This document shows, one piece after another, positions 7,221-16,335 of a stretch of DNA of 64,000 nucleotides. Below the pieces are notes generated by a model. The model did not search any database, was not told the origin of the DNA, and saw only the letters and a program-made list of their open reading frames with translations. This DNA is from Pseudaminobacter soli (ex Zhang et al. 2022). Lineage in GTDB: Bacteria; Pseudomonadota; Alphaproteobacteria; Rhizobiales; Rhizobiaceae. Each line of letters opens with the position of its first letter. Position 1 is the stretch's first letter. The stretch covers positions 1 to 64,000 of the forward strand of contig NZ_JABVCF010000010.1 of NCBI RefSeq assembly GCF_014595955.1, in the 5' to 3' direction. Made by a program: the position numbers and the translations under genes.

Positions 7221-9559
7221 AGGCGGGTCGACCCAGACATATTGGCGCGCGGGTCCAGCGCTTCGAGGACATCCGCCTCCTCTCCGGCTCGGCGCGCTAT
7301 ATTGACGACGTCCGCCTGCCTGACATGCTGCACCTCATGTTCGTGCGATCGGACACGGCTCACGCCCGCATCCGTTCGGTCGACACCTCCGCCCTGTCGG
7401 ATCTCGAGTTTCCGACATGGGTGTTCACTGGCAAGGACACGGCCGGGCTGTCGATGAAAGCGCATCAGGACTATCCGGAGATGCAGTATTCGGAGCAGCC
7501 GCTGCTCGCCGAAGACAGAGTGCGCTTCGTCGGCGAGCCGGTCGCAGTCGTTCTCGCAGAGGACGCCTACAAGGCGGAGGACGCAGCAGAGCACATTTTC
7601 GTCGACTACGAGCCGCTACCGGTCGTCGGCACCATGGAACAGGCGCGCGATGCTGCGATCCCGCCTTTGTTCGACGGGTGGAAGAGCAACGTCATCGTCC
7701 AGCGGCAAATGAAGGGGGGCGACCTGGAAGCAGCCAAGGCGGCCGCCGCCCATGTCGTCAAGCGCACCTATCGGACGCAGCGCCAGGCCGGTGTTCCGAT
7801 GGAAGGCCGCGGGGTGGTCGCTCGCTACGACCATTCCGACCGGGTCCTGACCGTATGGTCGTCAACCCAGATGCCGCACCTCGTGCGCACCTACATTTCG
7901 GAGGAGCTTGGTCTTCCTGAATCCCGTATCCGCGTGGTCGCGCCCGACGTCGGCGGTGGTTTCGGCGTGAAGGGCCAGGTTTATGCCGACGAAGTGCTGA
8001 TTGCGTGGGTGGCGATGAAGACCGGCCGCCCAGTGAAGTGGATCGAGGACCGGCGCGAGCACCTGATCGCCAGCATCCATGCCCGCGATCACGAACACAC
8101 ACTCGAGGCCTATGTCTCGGCCGACGGCCGCCTGCTCGGCCTGAAGGCCGACATCACGGTGGACAACGGCGCCTACTCTACCTTCCCGTTCACCTCGGCC
8201 GGCGAGCCGGGCATGGTCGGCAAGGTGCTTCCCGGCCCTTATGACTTCCATGCCTACGAGGCCACCTTCAGGGCGGTTGCCACAAACAAATGCGCGATCG
8301 GCACCTATCGCGGCGTGGCCCGCCCGTCCGCGGTCTTCTCGCAGGAACGGCTGATGGACGACATCGCCACCGAGTTGGGGATGGACCCTTTCGAATTCCG
8401 GCTAAAGAACATCATCCGCGAGTTCCCTTACCGCAACGTGCTCGGCTTTACCTACGATGCCGGCTCCTATGCGGAATCCCTGGAAAGAATGCGCAAGCTT
8501 CTGGCCGAAGACGTAGCCCAGGCTGCCGCCTCGCACGGCTCCCGCACCAAGCGCATCGGCGTCGGGATAGCCTGCTTCATCGAGCAGACGGCCCACGGCA
8601 CGCCGGACTTTACGCGCCGCCGCGTGCCCATTGAAACAGGCTACATCGCGGCTCGGGTCGAGATGTCGCCGGATGGCGAGGTCACCATCGATCTCGGCCT
8701 GCAGAACCACGGCCAGGGCCTCGAGACAACGATGGCGCAGGTCGCAGCCGACGCGCTAGGGGTGCAGCCGGAAAACGTATACGTGCGCCACGGCGACACG
8801 CTGACGACGCCCTATTCAGTCGGCACCTGGGGCAGCCGTGGCGGTCCGCTCGGAGGCGGCGCCGTTCATATCGCGGCGAGCCGCATTGCCGACAAGCTGC
8901 GTGCGATCGCCGCGCATTTGCTTCAGGCCAGGCCCGACGAGATCGAGTTGGCGGACGGCCTCGCCTCGGTGCGCGACAATCCCGGGAGGCACATCAAGAT
9001 CTCGAGGCTCGCGCGCATCGCGCTGCGCAATGTCGACCAGCTTCCGGAAGGAATGGCGCCGGGACTGGAGGCCCAGTTCAGCCTCGACGGACCGCGGGAC
9101 GGCACCTACTCAAACGCGGTGCATGCGGCTGTGGTGGAGATTGATGTGCCTACGGGCAAGATGAAGCTTCGCCGCTTCGTGGTGATCGAGGATTGCGGCA
9201 CGATCCTGAATCCGCTCGTCGTCGACGGTCAGGTGCGGGGCGGCGTGGTGCAAGGCATCGGTTCGGCCATGTTCGAGCACTTCATCTACGACGGTGAGTG
9301 CCAGCCGCTCACCACCAGCTTCGCCGACTACCTCATGCCGTTGGCGCCGGAAATCCCCAATATCGAGGTGCATCATATCGAGACGCCAACCCCGCTGACG
9401 CCGCTCGGAGCCAAGGGCCTTGGCGAAGGCGGAGCCATCGGGCCCGCGGCGGCCATCGCCAATGCGGTTTCGAATGCACTTGGCGTCAACGTGAGTGCCA
9501 CTCCGCTCAACGGCAACGCAATCTGGAACCTGTCCCGGCATCTTCGCGACGCATCCTGA
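7217..9559 (+). CDS. molybdenum hydroxylase, molybdopterin-binding large subunit (CoxL/XdhA type)
   Basis: 780 residues of the xanthine oxidase/aldehyde oxidase family. Seen in order: the aldehyde oxidase a/b-hammerhead domain with RIVEDIRLLSG-like start, the VAPDVGGGFGVKG molybdopterin loop (about residue 245), GTYRGVARPSA (about 360), and the C-terminal LGAKGLGEGGAIGPA loop holding the catalytic Glu (about 738). The CO dehydrogenase form-I active-site signature AYRCSFR is absent (TYRGVAR instead), so this is not a CO dehydrogenase. A heteroaromatic, purine-like or aldehyde substrate is more likely. The enzyme is cytoplasmic and needs Mo cofactor maturation genes that are not in the window. 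Confidence 0.93.
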   Translation: MKAGRPRHIGARVQRFEDIRLLSGSARYIDDVRLPDMLHLMFVRSDTAHARIRSVDTSALSDLEFPTWVFTGKDTAGLSMKAHQDYPEMQYSEQPLLAEDRVRFVGEPVAVVLAEDAYKAEDAAEHIFVDYEPLPVVGTMEQARDAAIPPLFDGWKSNVIVQRQMKGGDLEAAKAAAAHVVKRTYRTQRQAGVPMEGRGVVARYDHSDRVLTVWSSTQMPHLVRTYISEELGLPESRIRVVAPDVGGGFGVKGQVYADEVLIAWVAMKTGRPVKWIEDRREHLIASIHARDHEHTLEAYVSADGRLLGLKADITVDNGAYSTFPFTSAGEPGMVGKVLPGPYDFHAYEATFRAVATNKCAIGTYRGVARPSAVFSQERLMDDIATELGMDPFEFRLKNIIREFPYRNVLGFTYDAGSYAESLERMRKLLAEDVAQAAASHGSRTKRIGVGIACFIEQTAHGTPDFTRRRVPIETGYIAARVEMSPDGEVTIDLGLQNHGQGLETTMAQVAADALGVQPENVYVRHGDTLTTPYSVGTWGSRGGPLGGGAVHIAASRIADKLRAIAAHLLQARPDEIELADGLASVRDNPGRHIKISRLARIALRNVDQLPEGMAPGLEAQFSLDGPRDGTYSNAVHAAVVEIDVPTGKMKLRRFVVIEDCGTILNPLVVDGQVRGGVVQGIGSAMFEHFIYDGECQPLTTSFADYLMPLAPEIPNIEVHHIETPTPLTPLGAKGLGEGGAIGPAAAIANAVSNALGVNVSATPLNGNAIWNLSRHLRDAS

Positions 9560-9609
9560 GACCAAGACCGGAGCGCTCACGAAGCGGCGCCCCGGAATAT
9601 CGCAAACGG

Positions 9610-9643
9610 AAAGGCCGGCGAAGCCACAGCTTCGCCGGCCTTT
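9610..9643 (+). terminator. terminator after the molybdenum hydroxylase operon
   Basis: A perfect 14-bp stem, AAAGGCCGGCGAAG at 9610-9623 and its complement at 9630-9643, with a 6-nt loop and a short T-rich tail (TTTCTATAT). It lies 50 bp after the large-subunit stop and faces the convergent terminator at 9688-9721. Confidence 0.85.
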
Positions 9644-9687
9644 CTATATCCGCGGGCATCTTCAATTCAGATGACCGGCGCAAAAAA

Positions 9688-9721
9688 GTGCTGGTGCCCT
9701 CCCCTTGGAGGACGCCAGCAC
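9688..9721 (-). terminator. terminator after the ammonia-lyase gene
   Basis: A 15-bp stem with one wobble and one mismatch (9688-9702 with 9707-9721), CCTT loop. On the minus strand it is followed by TTTTTTG, a good rho-independent signal for the dpaL-like gene that ends at 9757. Confidence 0.9.
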
Positions 9722-9756
9722 GAAAAACGTTTGTTCAGGTAGTCGTCATCAGACGC

Positions 9757-10953
9757 TTACGCATGCATCGCGGCGGGCAGCGGTCTTCCATGCAGGAGCG
9801 CTTCATAGACATCGGGATCGGTGGCGCCTTCGGTACCGATGAGCAACACGCGCGAGGCGGCGTCGAGGCCGAGGGTAGCGCGGAGCGTGCTGTCGCCGGT
9901 CGCGGCCAGAAGCCCCGCTAGTCCCGCGGCGCCGGACTCACCAATGCGCAGTTCCGGGTCGCCGGACAGCGGGCGCGCCAGGCGCTGCAAAGCCTCCACG
10001 GCGGTCTCATCTGGCACGTCGATATAGAAGTCGGCGGCCTTTTCCAGGATCTCCCAGGCTGTCAGCGACGGCTCGTAGCATTCCAGCATTGCCATCACAG
10101 TGGCCTCTCCGGCGGCGATCGCGGTCCGGCGCCCCGTCTCGGCGCTGACCTGCAGGCAGTTCGCTCTGTCGGGCTCGACCACGACCAGCTTCGGGCGCGA
10201 AGCCCCGTGCCGGTCCAGAAGATGGCCCGCGACCGCCGCGGCCAGCCCGCCGACACCACCCTGAACGAAGACATGCGTATAGGGCCGCTGCGCCTGGGCG
10301 AAAATCTCGTCGAGCATCAGCGTGTAGCCCTGCATGACCAGGCTGGGAATCTCGGTATAGCCTTCCGAGGCGAAATCCGAGACGACGGTCCATCCCTCCC
10401 GGCGCCCGGTCTCGCTCGCTTCCGCGACCGACTGGTCGTAATTGCCGGCGGTCCGCCTGATCTCGGCTCCGAAAGCGGCGATCGCCTTCTCGCGACCGGC
10501 AGAAACGCCGCTGTGGAGGAAGATTACGCAGCGGCATCCGAACATCTGGGCACCAGACGCAACAGAGCGTCCGTGATTACCGTCCGTCGCACAGCAGACC
10601 GTGAGGTCGGCCGCCAGCTTCCGTACCTCGTCACTCAGCAGCTCTGACGGGTCAATGGGGCGGCCGAGCCTAGGCTCGCAGTGCTCGCGCACGAGCCGCG
10701 CGACCGCATAGGCGCCGCCGAGGGCCTTGAAGGAGCCGAGCCCGTAGCGACGGCTTTCGTCCTTGATGTCTATCCCCGCAATCCCAAGGCTTGCCGCAAG
10801 CGAGGGAAGGCTTGTGAGCGGCGTCGGTTCATAGGTTGGGAAGGCGGGCAGGAACTCGCGTACGGTCTCCGATGCCTTGGCGCCAGCAATCGCAGCCTCC
10901 GCCATGCTCAGGGAGGCGTTCCGCTTCGATGAGCGGTTTTCGACTAGTTTCAT
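9757..10953 (-). CDS. diaminopropionate ammonia-lyase-like PLP enzyme
   Basis: 398 residues of the fold-type II PLP family close to DpaL/YgeX, which converts 2,3-diaminopropionate (either enantiomer in E. coli) to pyruvate and ammonia. The PLP lysine is in GLGSFKALGGAYAV (K76), preceded by the DESRRYGL pattern typical of this subgroup. A glycine-rich phosphate loop (FVQGGVGGLAAAVAG) and CATDGNHGRSVA are also present. Start chosen at the internal ATG of MKLVENRSS because the longer frame overlaps nothing family-like. It is 115 bp downstream of the GntR gene on the same strand, hence probably co-transcribed. A threonine/serine dehydratase-like role is the main alternative. Confidence 0.82.
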   Translation of the reverse strand: MKLVENRSSKRNASLSMAEAAIAGAKASETVREFLPAFPTYEPTPLTSLPSLAASLGIAGIDIKDESRRYGLGSFKALGGAYAVARLVREHCEPRLGRPIDPSELLSDEVRKLAADLTVCCATDGNHGRSVASGAQMFGCRCVIFLHSGVSAGREKAIAAFGAEIRRTAGNYDQSVAEASETGRREGWTVVSDFASEGYTEIPSLVMQGYTLMLDEIFAQAQRPYTHVFVQGGVGGLAAAVAGHLLDRHGASRPKLVVVEPDRANCLQVSAETGRRTAIAAGEATVMAMLECYEPSLTAWEILEKAADFYIDVPDETAVEALQRLARPLSGDPELRIGESGAAGLAGLLAATGDSTLRATLGLDAASRVLLIGTEGATDPDVYEALLHGRPLPAAMHA

Positions 10954-11068
10954 CTCTTGGACCTCGCTTGCTCGCGCCGGTCGCAGTAGCGCCGGCCGCA
11001 GGATAATCGTCTCCCATCCCGGCGGAGACTCGCGCCGCCGGGCAAAGTTCACCTCGAAAAGGTCGAAC

Positions 11069-11752
11069 CTATTCCCTGTTCTCGGTTTCCAGCGACAGCA
11101 GAACGTCGGCGGCCGCCCCCGCCACCAGGTCGACGTGCTCGCGCATCAGTCTGGCAGCAAGGTCCTCTTCACCGGCAGAGATCGCTTCGACGATCCGGCC
11201 ATGCTCGACCACCGACTTCGCCATCTTGCGCGGTGTCGTGATGTGGCGGCGATAAACATTGAGCCGATTACGCAGCTTTCGGCTTTCCGTTTGCAGGAAC
11301 GTACTGCGCGAGCCTCGGAAGATCGCGTCGTGGAGTTCGTTGTTGGCCGCGTAGAAGCCTTCCTGATCCCCCGCTTCAGCACACTTGGAGCACTCCTCGT
11401 GCCACTTGCGCATTTCGGCAGTTTCCTCTCGCGTCATGCGCCGGGCGGACAGACGCGCCGAAAGACCCTCGTACTCCGCCATCACCTGGAACATTTCGAT
11501 GAGTTCGGCAGTGGTGAGGCGCCGCACCGTGGCGCCCTGGTTCTTGCGGATCTCGACTAGCCCGCTGGAGGCCAGATGGCGAAGCGCCTCGCGCACAGGG
11601 GTGCGCGAGACTTCGAAACGGCGCGCCAGCGACTGCTCGTCAAGTCGGTCTCCCGGCTTCAGGATGCTGTTGAGGATGTCATCCTCGAGAACGCGCACCA
11701 GATTGTCTGCCGACAATCTGGTTTCCTTCTCCTGGTCCATGACTTCGCTCAC
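11069..11752 (-). CDS. GntR family transcriptional regulator, FCD (FadR) subfamily
   Basis: 227 residues. Winged helix-turn-helix at about 15-80 with LARRFEVSRTPVREALRHL, the hallmark recognition region, and LVEIRKNQGATVRRLT wing. The C-terminal all-helical FCD domain (about 90-215) has metal/ligand His and Arg/Glu positions in NNELHDAIF, ITTPRKM and HGRIVEAI. FCD regulators usually repress catabolic operons until a carboxylate effector binds. It is the only intact regulator inside the island, so it is the best candidate to bind the three two-box operators. Confidence 0.92.
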   Translation of the reverse strand: MSEVMDQEKETRLSADNLVRVLEDDILNSILKPGDRLDEQSLARRFEVSRTPVREALRHLASSGLVEIRKNQGATVRRLTTAELIEMFQVMAEYEGLSARLSARRMTREETAEMRKWHEECSKCAEAGDQEGFYAANNELHDAIFRGSRSTFLQTESRKLRNRLNVYRRHITTPRKMAKSVVEHGRIVEAISAGEEDLAARLMREHVDLVAGAAADVLLSLETENRE

Positions 11753-11770
11753 CGAACACCCCTAGAACAG

Positions 11771-11812
11771 TCGCATCCGATGTTAGATGCATCCTTGCCC
11801 AATTTGATGCAA
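11771..11812. promoter_or_regulatory. possible autoregulatory repeats upstream of the GntR gene
   Basis: GATGCA occurs at 11786-11791 and 11806-11811, 20 bp apart, within TTAGATGCATC and TTTGATGCAAG; a GCATCC lies just before, at 11773. The second box resembles the reverse complement of TTGCATACAA. This is a weaker match than the three main operators and could be a self-control site of the GntR gene whose start is 30-60 bp away. Confidence 0.35.
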
Positions 11813-11829
11813 GCACCCGCTGTACGTGC

Positions 11830-12162
11830 TTATTGCTGAACGGTGATCACGAGGCAGGCGCTCTCTTCCTCGCCTTCGTTGATCGTGTAGTGCGGATCGC
11901 GCGGCTCGAACAGCACGGCTTCGCCCTGCTTTAGAGTGAAGCGTTCCTTGCCGGTATCGAAGGTCATCTCGCCCTTCACGACGTAGAAGACCTGCGACCA
12001 GTCGTCGTGGTGGTGCAACTCACCGCCACCGCCCTTCGGCGCCTTGGAGAGCTGGACGGAAAAGTTGCTGCCACGAAACGGCACGATATCCAGCACGTTC
12101 AACCCGCCAAAGTGGTTCGGCGGTGTAACTCCGGTCGCCGCACCGTTCTTCCAGATGTTCAT
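11830..12162 (-). CDS. small cupin-domain protein
   Basis: 110 residues forming a single cupin barrel. Motif 1 is GGGGELHHHDDWSQVFYVVKGEM, with the metal-binding His cluster and Glu/Gln replaced by Gln; motif 2 is around EAVLFEPRDPHYTINEG with the final His. Start placed at MNIWKNG. It follows the ThDP-enzyme gene with a 29-bp gap in the same operon. Roles could be isomerase, small dioxygenase or sugar/acid sensor; none is demonstrated. Confidence 0.8.
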   Translation of the reverse strand: MNIWKNGAATGVTPPNHFGGLNVLDIVPFRGSNFSVQLSKAPKGGGGELHHHDDWSQVFYVVKGEMTFDTGKERFTLKQGEAVLFEPRDPHYTINEGEEESACLVITVQQ

Positions 12163-12191
12163 GTCGCTCTCTCTCGATCCTGCAGCGCCCA

Positions 12192-13844
12192 CTAGGAGAT
12201 GTAGGCCATGTAAGGGCTGATAACGCTACGCACCGGCACCTGGATGATCGCCGGCTTGCCGCTGGCGATCGCATCGCCGAGCGCTTGCGCGATCTCGCGT
12301 TCATTGCGCGCGAGATATCCCTTTCCACCAAGTCCCTCGGCAACCTTGGTCCAGTCGCGGCGGGGCAGCTTCATTTCGTAAGTCTCGCCGAAGCTCTGCT
12401 GCTGCGGCAGCGCTATTGCCCCCCAGCTCTCGTCGTCGAGCACCACCACGATGAAGGCCCGACCATAGCGCTCCGCGGTATCCAGTTCCGAGACGTGGAA
12501 GCCGACACCGCCGTCGCCGACGAATACGATCACAGGCGCCTCGGGATCCGCAAAGCTCGCCCCGGCGCCATAAGGAAGCTCCGCGCCCAGCGCACCTGAC
12601 TGACCAGCCCGCAGATAGCGGCCAGGCGCGAAGACGCGTAACCGAGCATCCGCCCAGAAGTCGATGTTGCCATGGGATGTCACGAAAATCGCGTTTTCCG
12701 GCGCGGCCGAACTGACCGCATCGATTGCAGCGACCGGGTGCATCCCGTTAGCGTCACCGTCGCCGAGTTGAGCCTTGCGTTCCTCGCTCCAGGCGGAGAC
12801 GAGACCGTCGCACCAAGCGCGGTCTGCCTGTAGTGCCGGCATTCCTGCGAGCAATTCGATGAACGCGGCTGGCGAGGACGCAATGCCAAGCTCCACGCGC
12901 CGGTTGCGATGCAGCAGTTCCTGGTCCGAGCAGACCTGGATTATGCGGGCCTGCGAGCCCACGCTGTCGCCAAACTCTAGGTCGAACTCGAAATGATGGC
13001 CGAGCAGGAGGATGCAGTCCGCCTCCTTCATGGCCCGCCGAAGCGTTGCATTACAGGGAGCGTAGGCCGGTCCCATCCAGCGCTCATGGCGCTCATCGAC
13101 GATGCCACGGGCAAGGCGCATGGTGGCAAAAGCAAGTCCGTGCTTCTCGACGGCCTCGACGATCTTTCCGGAGCGGCTCCAGAAGAGTTCGTCGCCGAGG
13201 ATCAGCAGAGGACGAGCGGCGGCGGCAACAAGGGCGCGCGCGGCATCGGCATCGGCCGAGGCCAGCCCCGGGATCCCAGGATTTGCCGGCGCAACACTGG
13301 CGGGCCTGCCCTTCAGCGGAGCCGACAGGATGTCGGTCGGCACCTCGATGAAAACCGGACCGGGGCGGCCCGCCCACATCTTGCGCCACGCAATGTCGAG
13401 ATACTCCTGCAGCCGATCCGGGTCCGTGCAGCGTGCAGCCCATTTGGTAACGTTCTTCATGATCGGCAGCACGTCGTAGGCCATGCCTGCACCGCGTTCG
13501 GCCGAACGCGTTGCGGCTTGTGCGCCGACGATGATGACCGGAGTGCCGGCAAGCATGGCGACAAGCCCCGGAGTCACGGCGTTGGTGACGCCGGGACCAA
13601 GAGTGACGACTGCCGCACCCGGCCTTCCGGTCACGCGCGACTGCGCTTCGGCCATGAAGCAGGCCGCGGCTTCGTGGCGAGCGTGAACCAGCCGCACCCC
13701 TTGATGCGCGCAGGCGCGATAGACCGAATTGATCGGCCCACCGGAGACGGAGAACACATTCCGTATACCGGCTTCCTTGAACCAGGCGACGATGGCTGCG
13801 CCGCCATCCATGGTCTGGGCGTCGGCACCTTCCTTAGTAGGCAC
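12192..13844 (-). CDS. thiamine diphosphate-dependent enzyme (acetolactate synthase-like)
   Basis: 550 residues with the three-domain layout of the ThDP decarboxylase/carboligase family: PYR domain (about 10-175, catalytic Glu in HARHEAAACFMA), central Rossmann-like domain (about 190-320), PP domain (about 365-540). The ThDP/Mg motif is present as FVGDGGVGFH, ending in VVLDDESWG where most relatives have NN. Start is a GTG preceded by GGAGG at 8 nt, overlapping the SDR stop by 11 bp. The longer frame is a shadow of the SDR gene. Likely decarboxylates or ligates a 2-oxo acid in the pathway; a biosynthetic acetolactate synthase is unlikely because no regulatory subunit is adjacent. Confidence 0.85.
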   Translation of the reverse strand: MPTKEGADAQTMDGGAAIVAWFKEAGIRNVFSVSGGPINSVYRACAHQGVRLVHARHEAAACFMAEAQSRVTGRPGAAVVTLGPGVTNAVTPGLVAMLAGTPVIIVGAQAATRSAERGAGMAYDVLPIMKNVTKWAARCTDPDRLQEYLDIAWRKMWAGRPGPVFIEVPTDILSAPLKGRPASVAPANPGIPGLASADADAARALVAAAARPLLILGDELFWSRSGKIVEAVEKHGLAFATMRLARGIVDERHERWMGPAYAPCNATLRRAMKEADCILLLGHHFEFDLEFGDSVGSQARIIQVCSDQELLHRNRRVELGIASSPAAFIELLAGMPALQADRAWCDGLVSAWSEERKAQLGDGDANGMHPVAAIDAVSSAAPENAIFVTSHGNIDFWADARLRVFAPGRYLRAGQSGALGAELPYGAGASFADPEAPVIVFVGDGGVGFHVSELDTAERYGRAFIVVVLDDESWGAIALPQQQSFGETYEMKLPRRDWTKVAEGLGGKGYLARNEREIAQALGDAIASGKPAIIQVPVRSVISPYMAYIS

Positions 13845-14622
13845 GGGATTTTCCTCCGTCGAGTGCAATGGCAGTTCCGGTGATGAAGCCGGCGCGTTCG
13901 GATGCCAGCATGGCGACCATTGCTCCGAAGTCGCTCGGATCGCCGAATTTGCGCGCCGGCACCTCGTCCAGCCACAATTCCTCGGCCGCCGCCCGATCGA
14001 GCCCGTCGCGCTCCATGCTGGCCTTGATGAGGTCTTCCATGCGGTCCGTCGCGAACGGGCCCGGGCACAGGCAGTTGACCATGATGTTCTCGTGCGCAAA
14101 CTCGATCGAGAGCGACTTCGCCAGCCCAACGACCGCAAGCCGCAGCGAATCCGATAGCACCATGTTCGGCTGAACGACCTTTACGCCCACCGTCGTGACG
14201 AAGACGATGCGCCCAAAGCCACCGGCCTGCATGTGCGGGAGCACGGCATGGGAGAGATCCACCAGCGGCAGCAGTATCTCGTTGAGCGCGCTCTCCCAAC
14301 CCTCGCGCGGCACGCTGAGGAACGGGCCTGACGCCGGCCCGCCGGTGTTGCCGACGAATATGTCGAGCCCACCGAATTCGCGGGCGACCGCATCGACTCC
14401 GGACTTCAGGGTCGCCCGGTCGGAGAGGTCCATAGCCACGCCCATCGCGCCGGATGCGCCGGCCTGACGGAGCTCTGCGACGAGGCCCTCCATGGCGGCA
14501 ACGTTACGCCCTGCGACCGCGACCTTGGCGCCCTCCGCCGCAAGCGCCAGTGCTGACGCCCTGCCCAAACCGCGGGAAGCGGCAGTCACCAGGGCGCGCT
14601 TCCCCTCCAGACCAAGCTTCAT
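13834..14622 (-). CDS. SDR family oxidoreductase
   Basis: 262 residues, classical short-chain dehydrogenase. The cofactor loop is VTAASRGLGRASALALA (TGxxxGxG variant with AASRGLG), and GNTGGPASGPF replaces the usual NNAG. The Tyr-x-x-x-Lys motif is not standard: the region reads VQPNMVLSDSLRLAVVGLAKSL, so the active-site Tyr appears substituted while the Lys seems retained. This pattern is seen in the divergent SDRs annotated as 3-oxoacyl-ACP reductase-like. First gene of the SDR-ThDP-cupin operon, divergent from the aldehyde dehydrogenase. Confidence 0.85.
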   Translation of the reverse strand: MKLGLEGKRALVTAASRGLGRASALALAAEGAKVAVAGRNVAAMEGLVAELRQAGASGAMGVAMDLSDRATLKSGVDAVAREFGGLDIFVGNTGGPASGPFLSVPREGWESALNEILLPLVDLSHAVLPHMQAGGFGRIVFVTTVGVKVVQPNMVLSDSLRLAVVGLAKSLSIEFAHENIMVNCLCPGPFATDRMEDLIKASMERDGLDRAAAEELWLDEVPARKFGDPSDFGAMVAMLASERAGFITGTAIALDGGKSRAY

Positions 14623-14686
14623 TGGGTATTACTCCGATGGGTCAATGTGCAGTCTGGCTACCAGCGTGTAAACACGATGTCAATTC

Positions 14687-14717
14687 ATGTAGACAATCTT
14701 TTTTATTTTGCATACAA
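14687..14717. promoter_or_regulatory. two-box operator between the SDR and aldehyde dehydrogenase operons
   Basis: Boxes ATGTAGACAA (14687-14696) and TTGCATACAA (14708-14717) with an 11-nt T-rich spacer, matching 5722-5752 in box identity, spacing and spacer composition. It lies 65 bp from the SDR start and 33 bp from the aldehyde dehydrogenase start, so one bound regulator could control both directions. A longer reading of the aldehyde dehydrogenase from the TTG in this box is unlikely for that reason. Confidence 0.68.
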
Positions 14718-14749
14718 CCTTGCCAGAACCGGCCAAAGAGACGGCATCA

Positions 14750-16222
14750 ATGGAGCCCTACATGATCGAACGACCCCTCATCCCCATCGTCGTCGGCAAC
14801 AAGGTCCTCAACGAGGGATCCGACGGAATCGGCCAGTCGTTCGACCCTGCAACCGGCGAGTTGGTTGCCCAGTTTGCGCGGGCGGGACAGGTGGAAGTCG
14901 AGATGGCCGTCGCCGCTGCGCGCGAGGCGTTCGACAATGGTCCGTGGCGTCGCATGCGGCCGTTCGAGCGGGGTCGCATCCTGCAGCGAATCGGCGAACT
15001 GATGCTGCAGCGGCGCGGCGAGATCGCGCGCAAGGAAAGCCGGGACAGCGGCAAGCCCCTGCGGGACTCCTATTGGGAGGTCGACTGCTCGGCGCGCTTT
15101 TTCGAGTTCTATGGCGGCGCCGCCGACAAGATGCACGGCAATTCGATCCCTCTCGGACCGGACTGGTCGGACTGGACCGTCAAGGAGGCGATCGGCGTCA
15201 GCCTCCACATCATCCCGTGGAATTATCCTTTCCAGCTGATCGCGCGCGGCGTTGCGCCCGCGCTTGCGGCCGGCTGCGCCGTGATCATCAAGCCCTCGGC
15301 CGACACGCCCGTCACGGCCTATGAATTCGTTAAGATCTGCCAGGAAGCCGGCCTGCCCGAAGGGTTGGTCAACCTCGTGAACGGCCGCGGCTCGCTCGCC
15401 GGTGACCTGCTCGCGCGGCACAAGGGCGTGGACCAGATCACCTTCACGGGATCCGTCGCCACCGGAGAACGCGTGCTGGTCGCCGCCGCCTCGCATGCAA
15501 TTCCCTGCAACATGGAGCTTGGCGGCAAGTCACCGCAAATCCTGTTTGCAGACGCCGATCTCGACAGGTCGCTGCCGATCGTCGCCGGTGGCTTCCTTAC
15601 CCATTGCGGGCAGGTCTGCAACGCAGGCACCCGCCTGTTCGTGGAACGCAAGATCCACGACCGCGTCGTCGAGCAACTGCACGCGCGCATCAGCAAGATG
15701 ACCCTTGGCGCGGGCATCGACGATCCGGACATGGGGCCGCTCATCAGCAGGGCGCACAGGAGCGATGTGGAGCGCTACTATGACGTTGCCCGTGAAGATG
15801 GAGAGCTCCTCCTCGGCGCCGAGCTGCCGCAGGCACCCGAACTTGTCGATGGCGCCTTCGTTCGCCCCGGTCTCGTGGTCGGCGCGGGCAACAATACTCG
15901 AATCGCACGTGAGGAAATCTTTGGCCCGATCCTGACGGTGATACCGTTCGATACGGCCGAGGAGGCCATCTCCGGCGCCAACGACTCGCCCTTCGGGCTC
16001 GTCGCCGGCGTGCACACCACCAACATCGACAAGGCGCTTGGCGTCGGCGAGAAGCTGCGCGTCGGCCAGGTCTGGATCAACTCCTTCGGCGTCGGGCTCG
16101 ATGTCGAGTTCCCCTTCGGCGGCTACAAGCTGTCCGGCTTCGGCCGCGAGAAGGGCCTAGAGGCGCTGGCCGCCTACCAGCAGATCAAGAACATCGCGAT
16201 CCATCATCCGCTGCCGCGCTGA
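14750..16222 (+). CDS. NAD(P)-dependent aldehyde dehydrogenase
   Basis: 490 residues of the classical ALDH superfamily, oxidising an aldehyde to its acid. Key sites: IIPWNYPFQL (oxyanion Asn), FTGSVATGERV (cofactor Gly loop), MELGGKSPQIL (general-base Glu) and HCGQVCNAGTRLF (nucleophilic Cys). The C-terminal PFGGYKLSGFGREKGLEAL tail is intact. Two ATGs are possible, at 14750 and 14762; the second has GGAG 6 nt upstream. It is followed by the CoxG-like gene after a GC-rich imperfect hairpin. Could act on the product of the ThDP enzyme. Confidence 0.93.
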   Translation: MEPYMIERPLIPIVVGNKVLNEGSDGIGQSFDPATGELVAQFARAGQVEVEMAVAAAREAFDNGPWRRMRPFERGRILQRIGELMLQRRGEIARKESRDSGKPLRDSYWEVDCSARFFEFYGGAADKMHGNSIPLGPDWSDWTVKEAIGVSLHIIPWNYPFQLIARGVAPALAAGCAVIIKPSADTPVTAYEFVKICQEAGLPEGLVNLVNGRGSLAGDLLARHKGVDQITFTGSVATGERVLVAAASHAIPCNMELGGKSPQILFADADLDRSLPIVAGGFLTHCGQVCNAGTRLFVERKIHDRVVEQLHARISKMTLGAGIDDPDMGPLISRAHRSDVERYYDVAREDGELLLGAELPQAPELVDGAFVRPGLVVGAGNNTRIAREEIFGPILTVIPFDTAEEAISGANDSPFGLVAGVHTTNIDKALGVGEKLRVGQVWINSFGVGLDVEFPFGGYKLSGFGREKGLEALAAYQQIKNIAIHHPLPR

Positions 16223-16335
16223 TTCGGCGAGGCTGCCCCTCCGCCGGAAGCGCCGCATGATCGCGGGGCTTCCGGAGGGCGGCCCCGCGAAGCGCATCCC
16301 TCTCCCATCGCATCCAGTCGTTAGAAGGAACTCAC

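Noticed and set aside
7217-9559. Aerobic CO dehydrogenase
   Set aside because: The form-I AYRCSFR active-site signature is absent, so CoxL naming would mislead despite the CoxG-like neighbour.
12192-14138. 648-residue reading of the ThDP enzyme
   Set aside because: The first 98 residues are antisense-like, Arg/Ser-rich and lie inside the SDR gene; a GTG with GGAGG at 13844 fits better.
16236-16279. GC-rich imperfect hairpin after the aldehyde dehydrogenase gene
   Set aside because: Stem has a bulge and no T-run, and the CoxG-like gene follows in the same direction; may be just GC-rich sequence.
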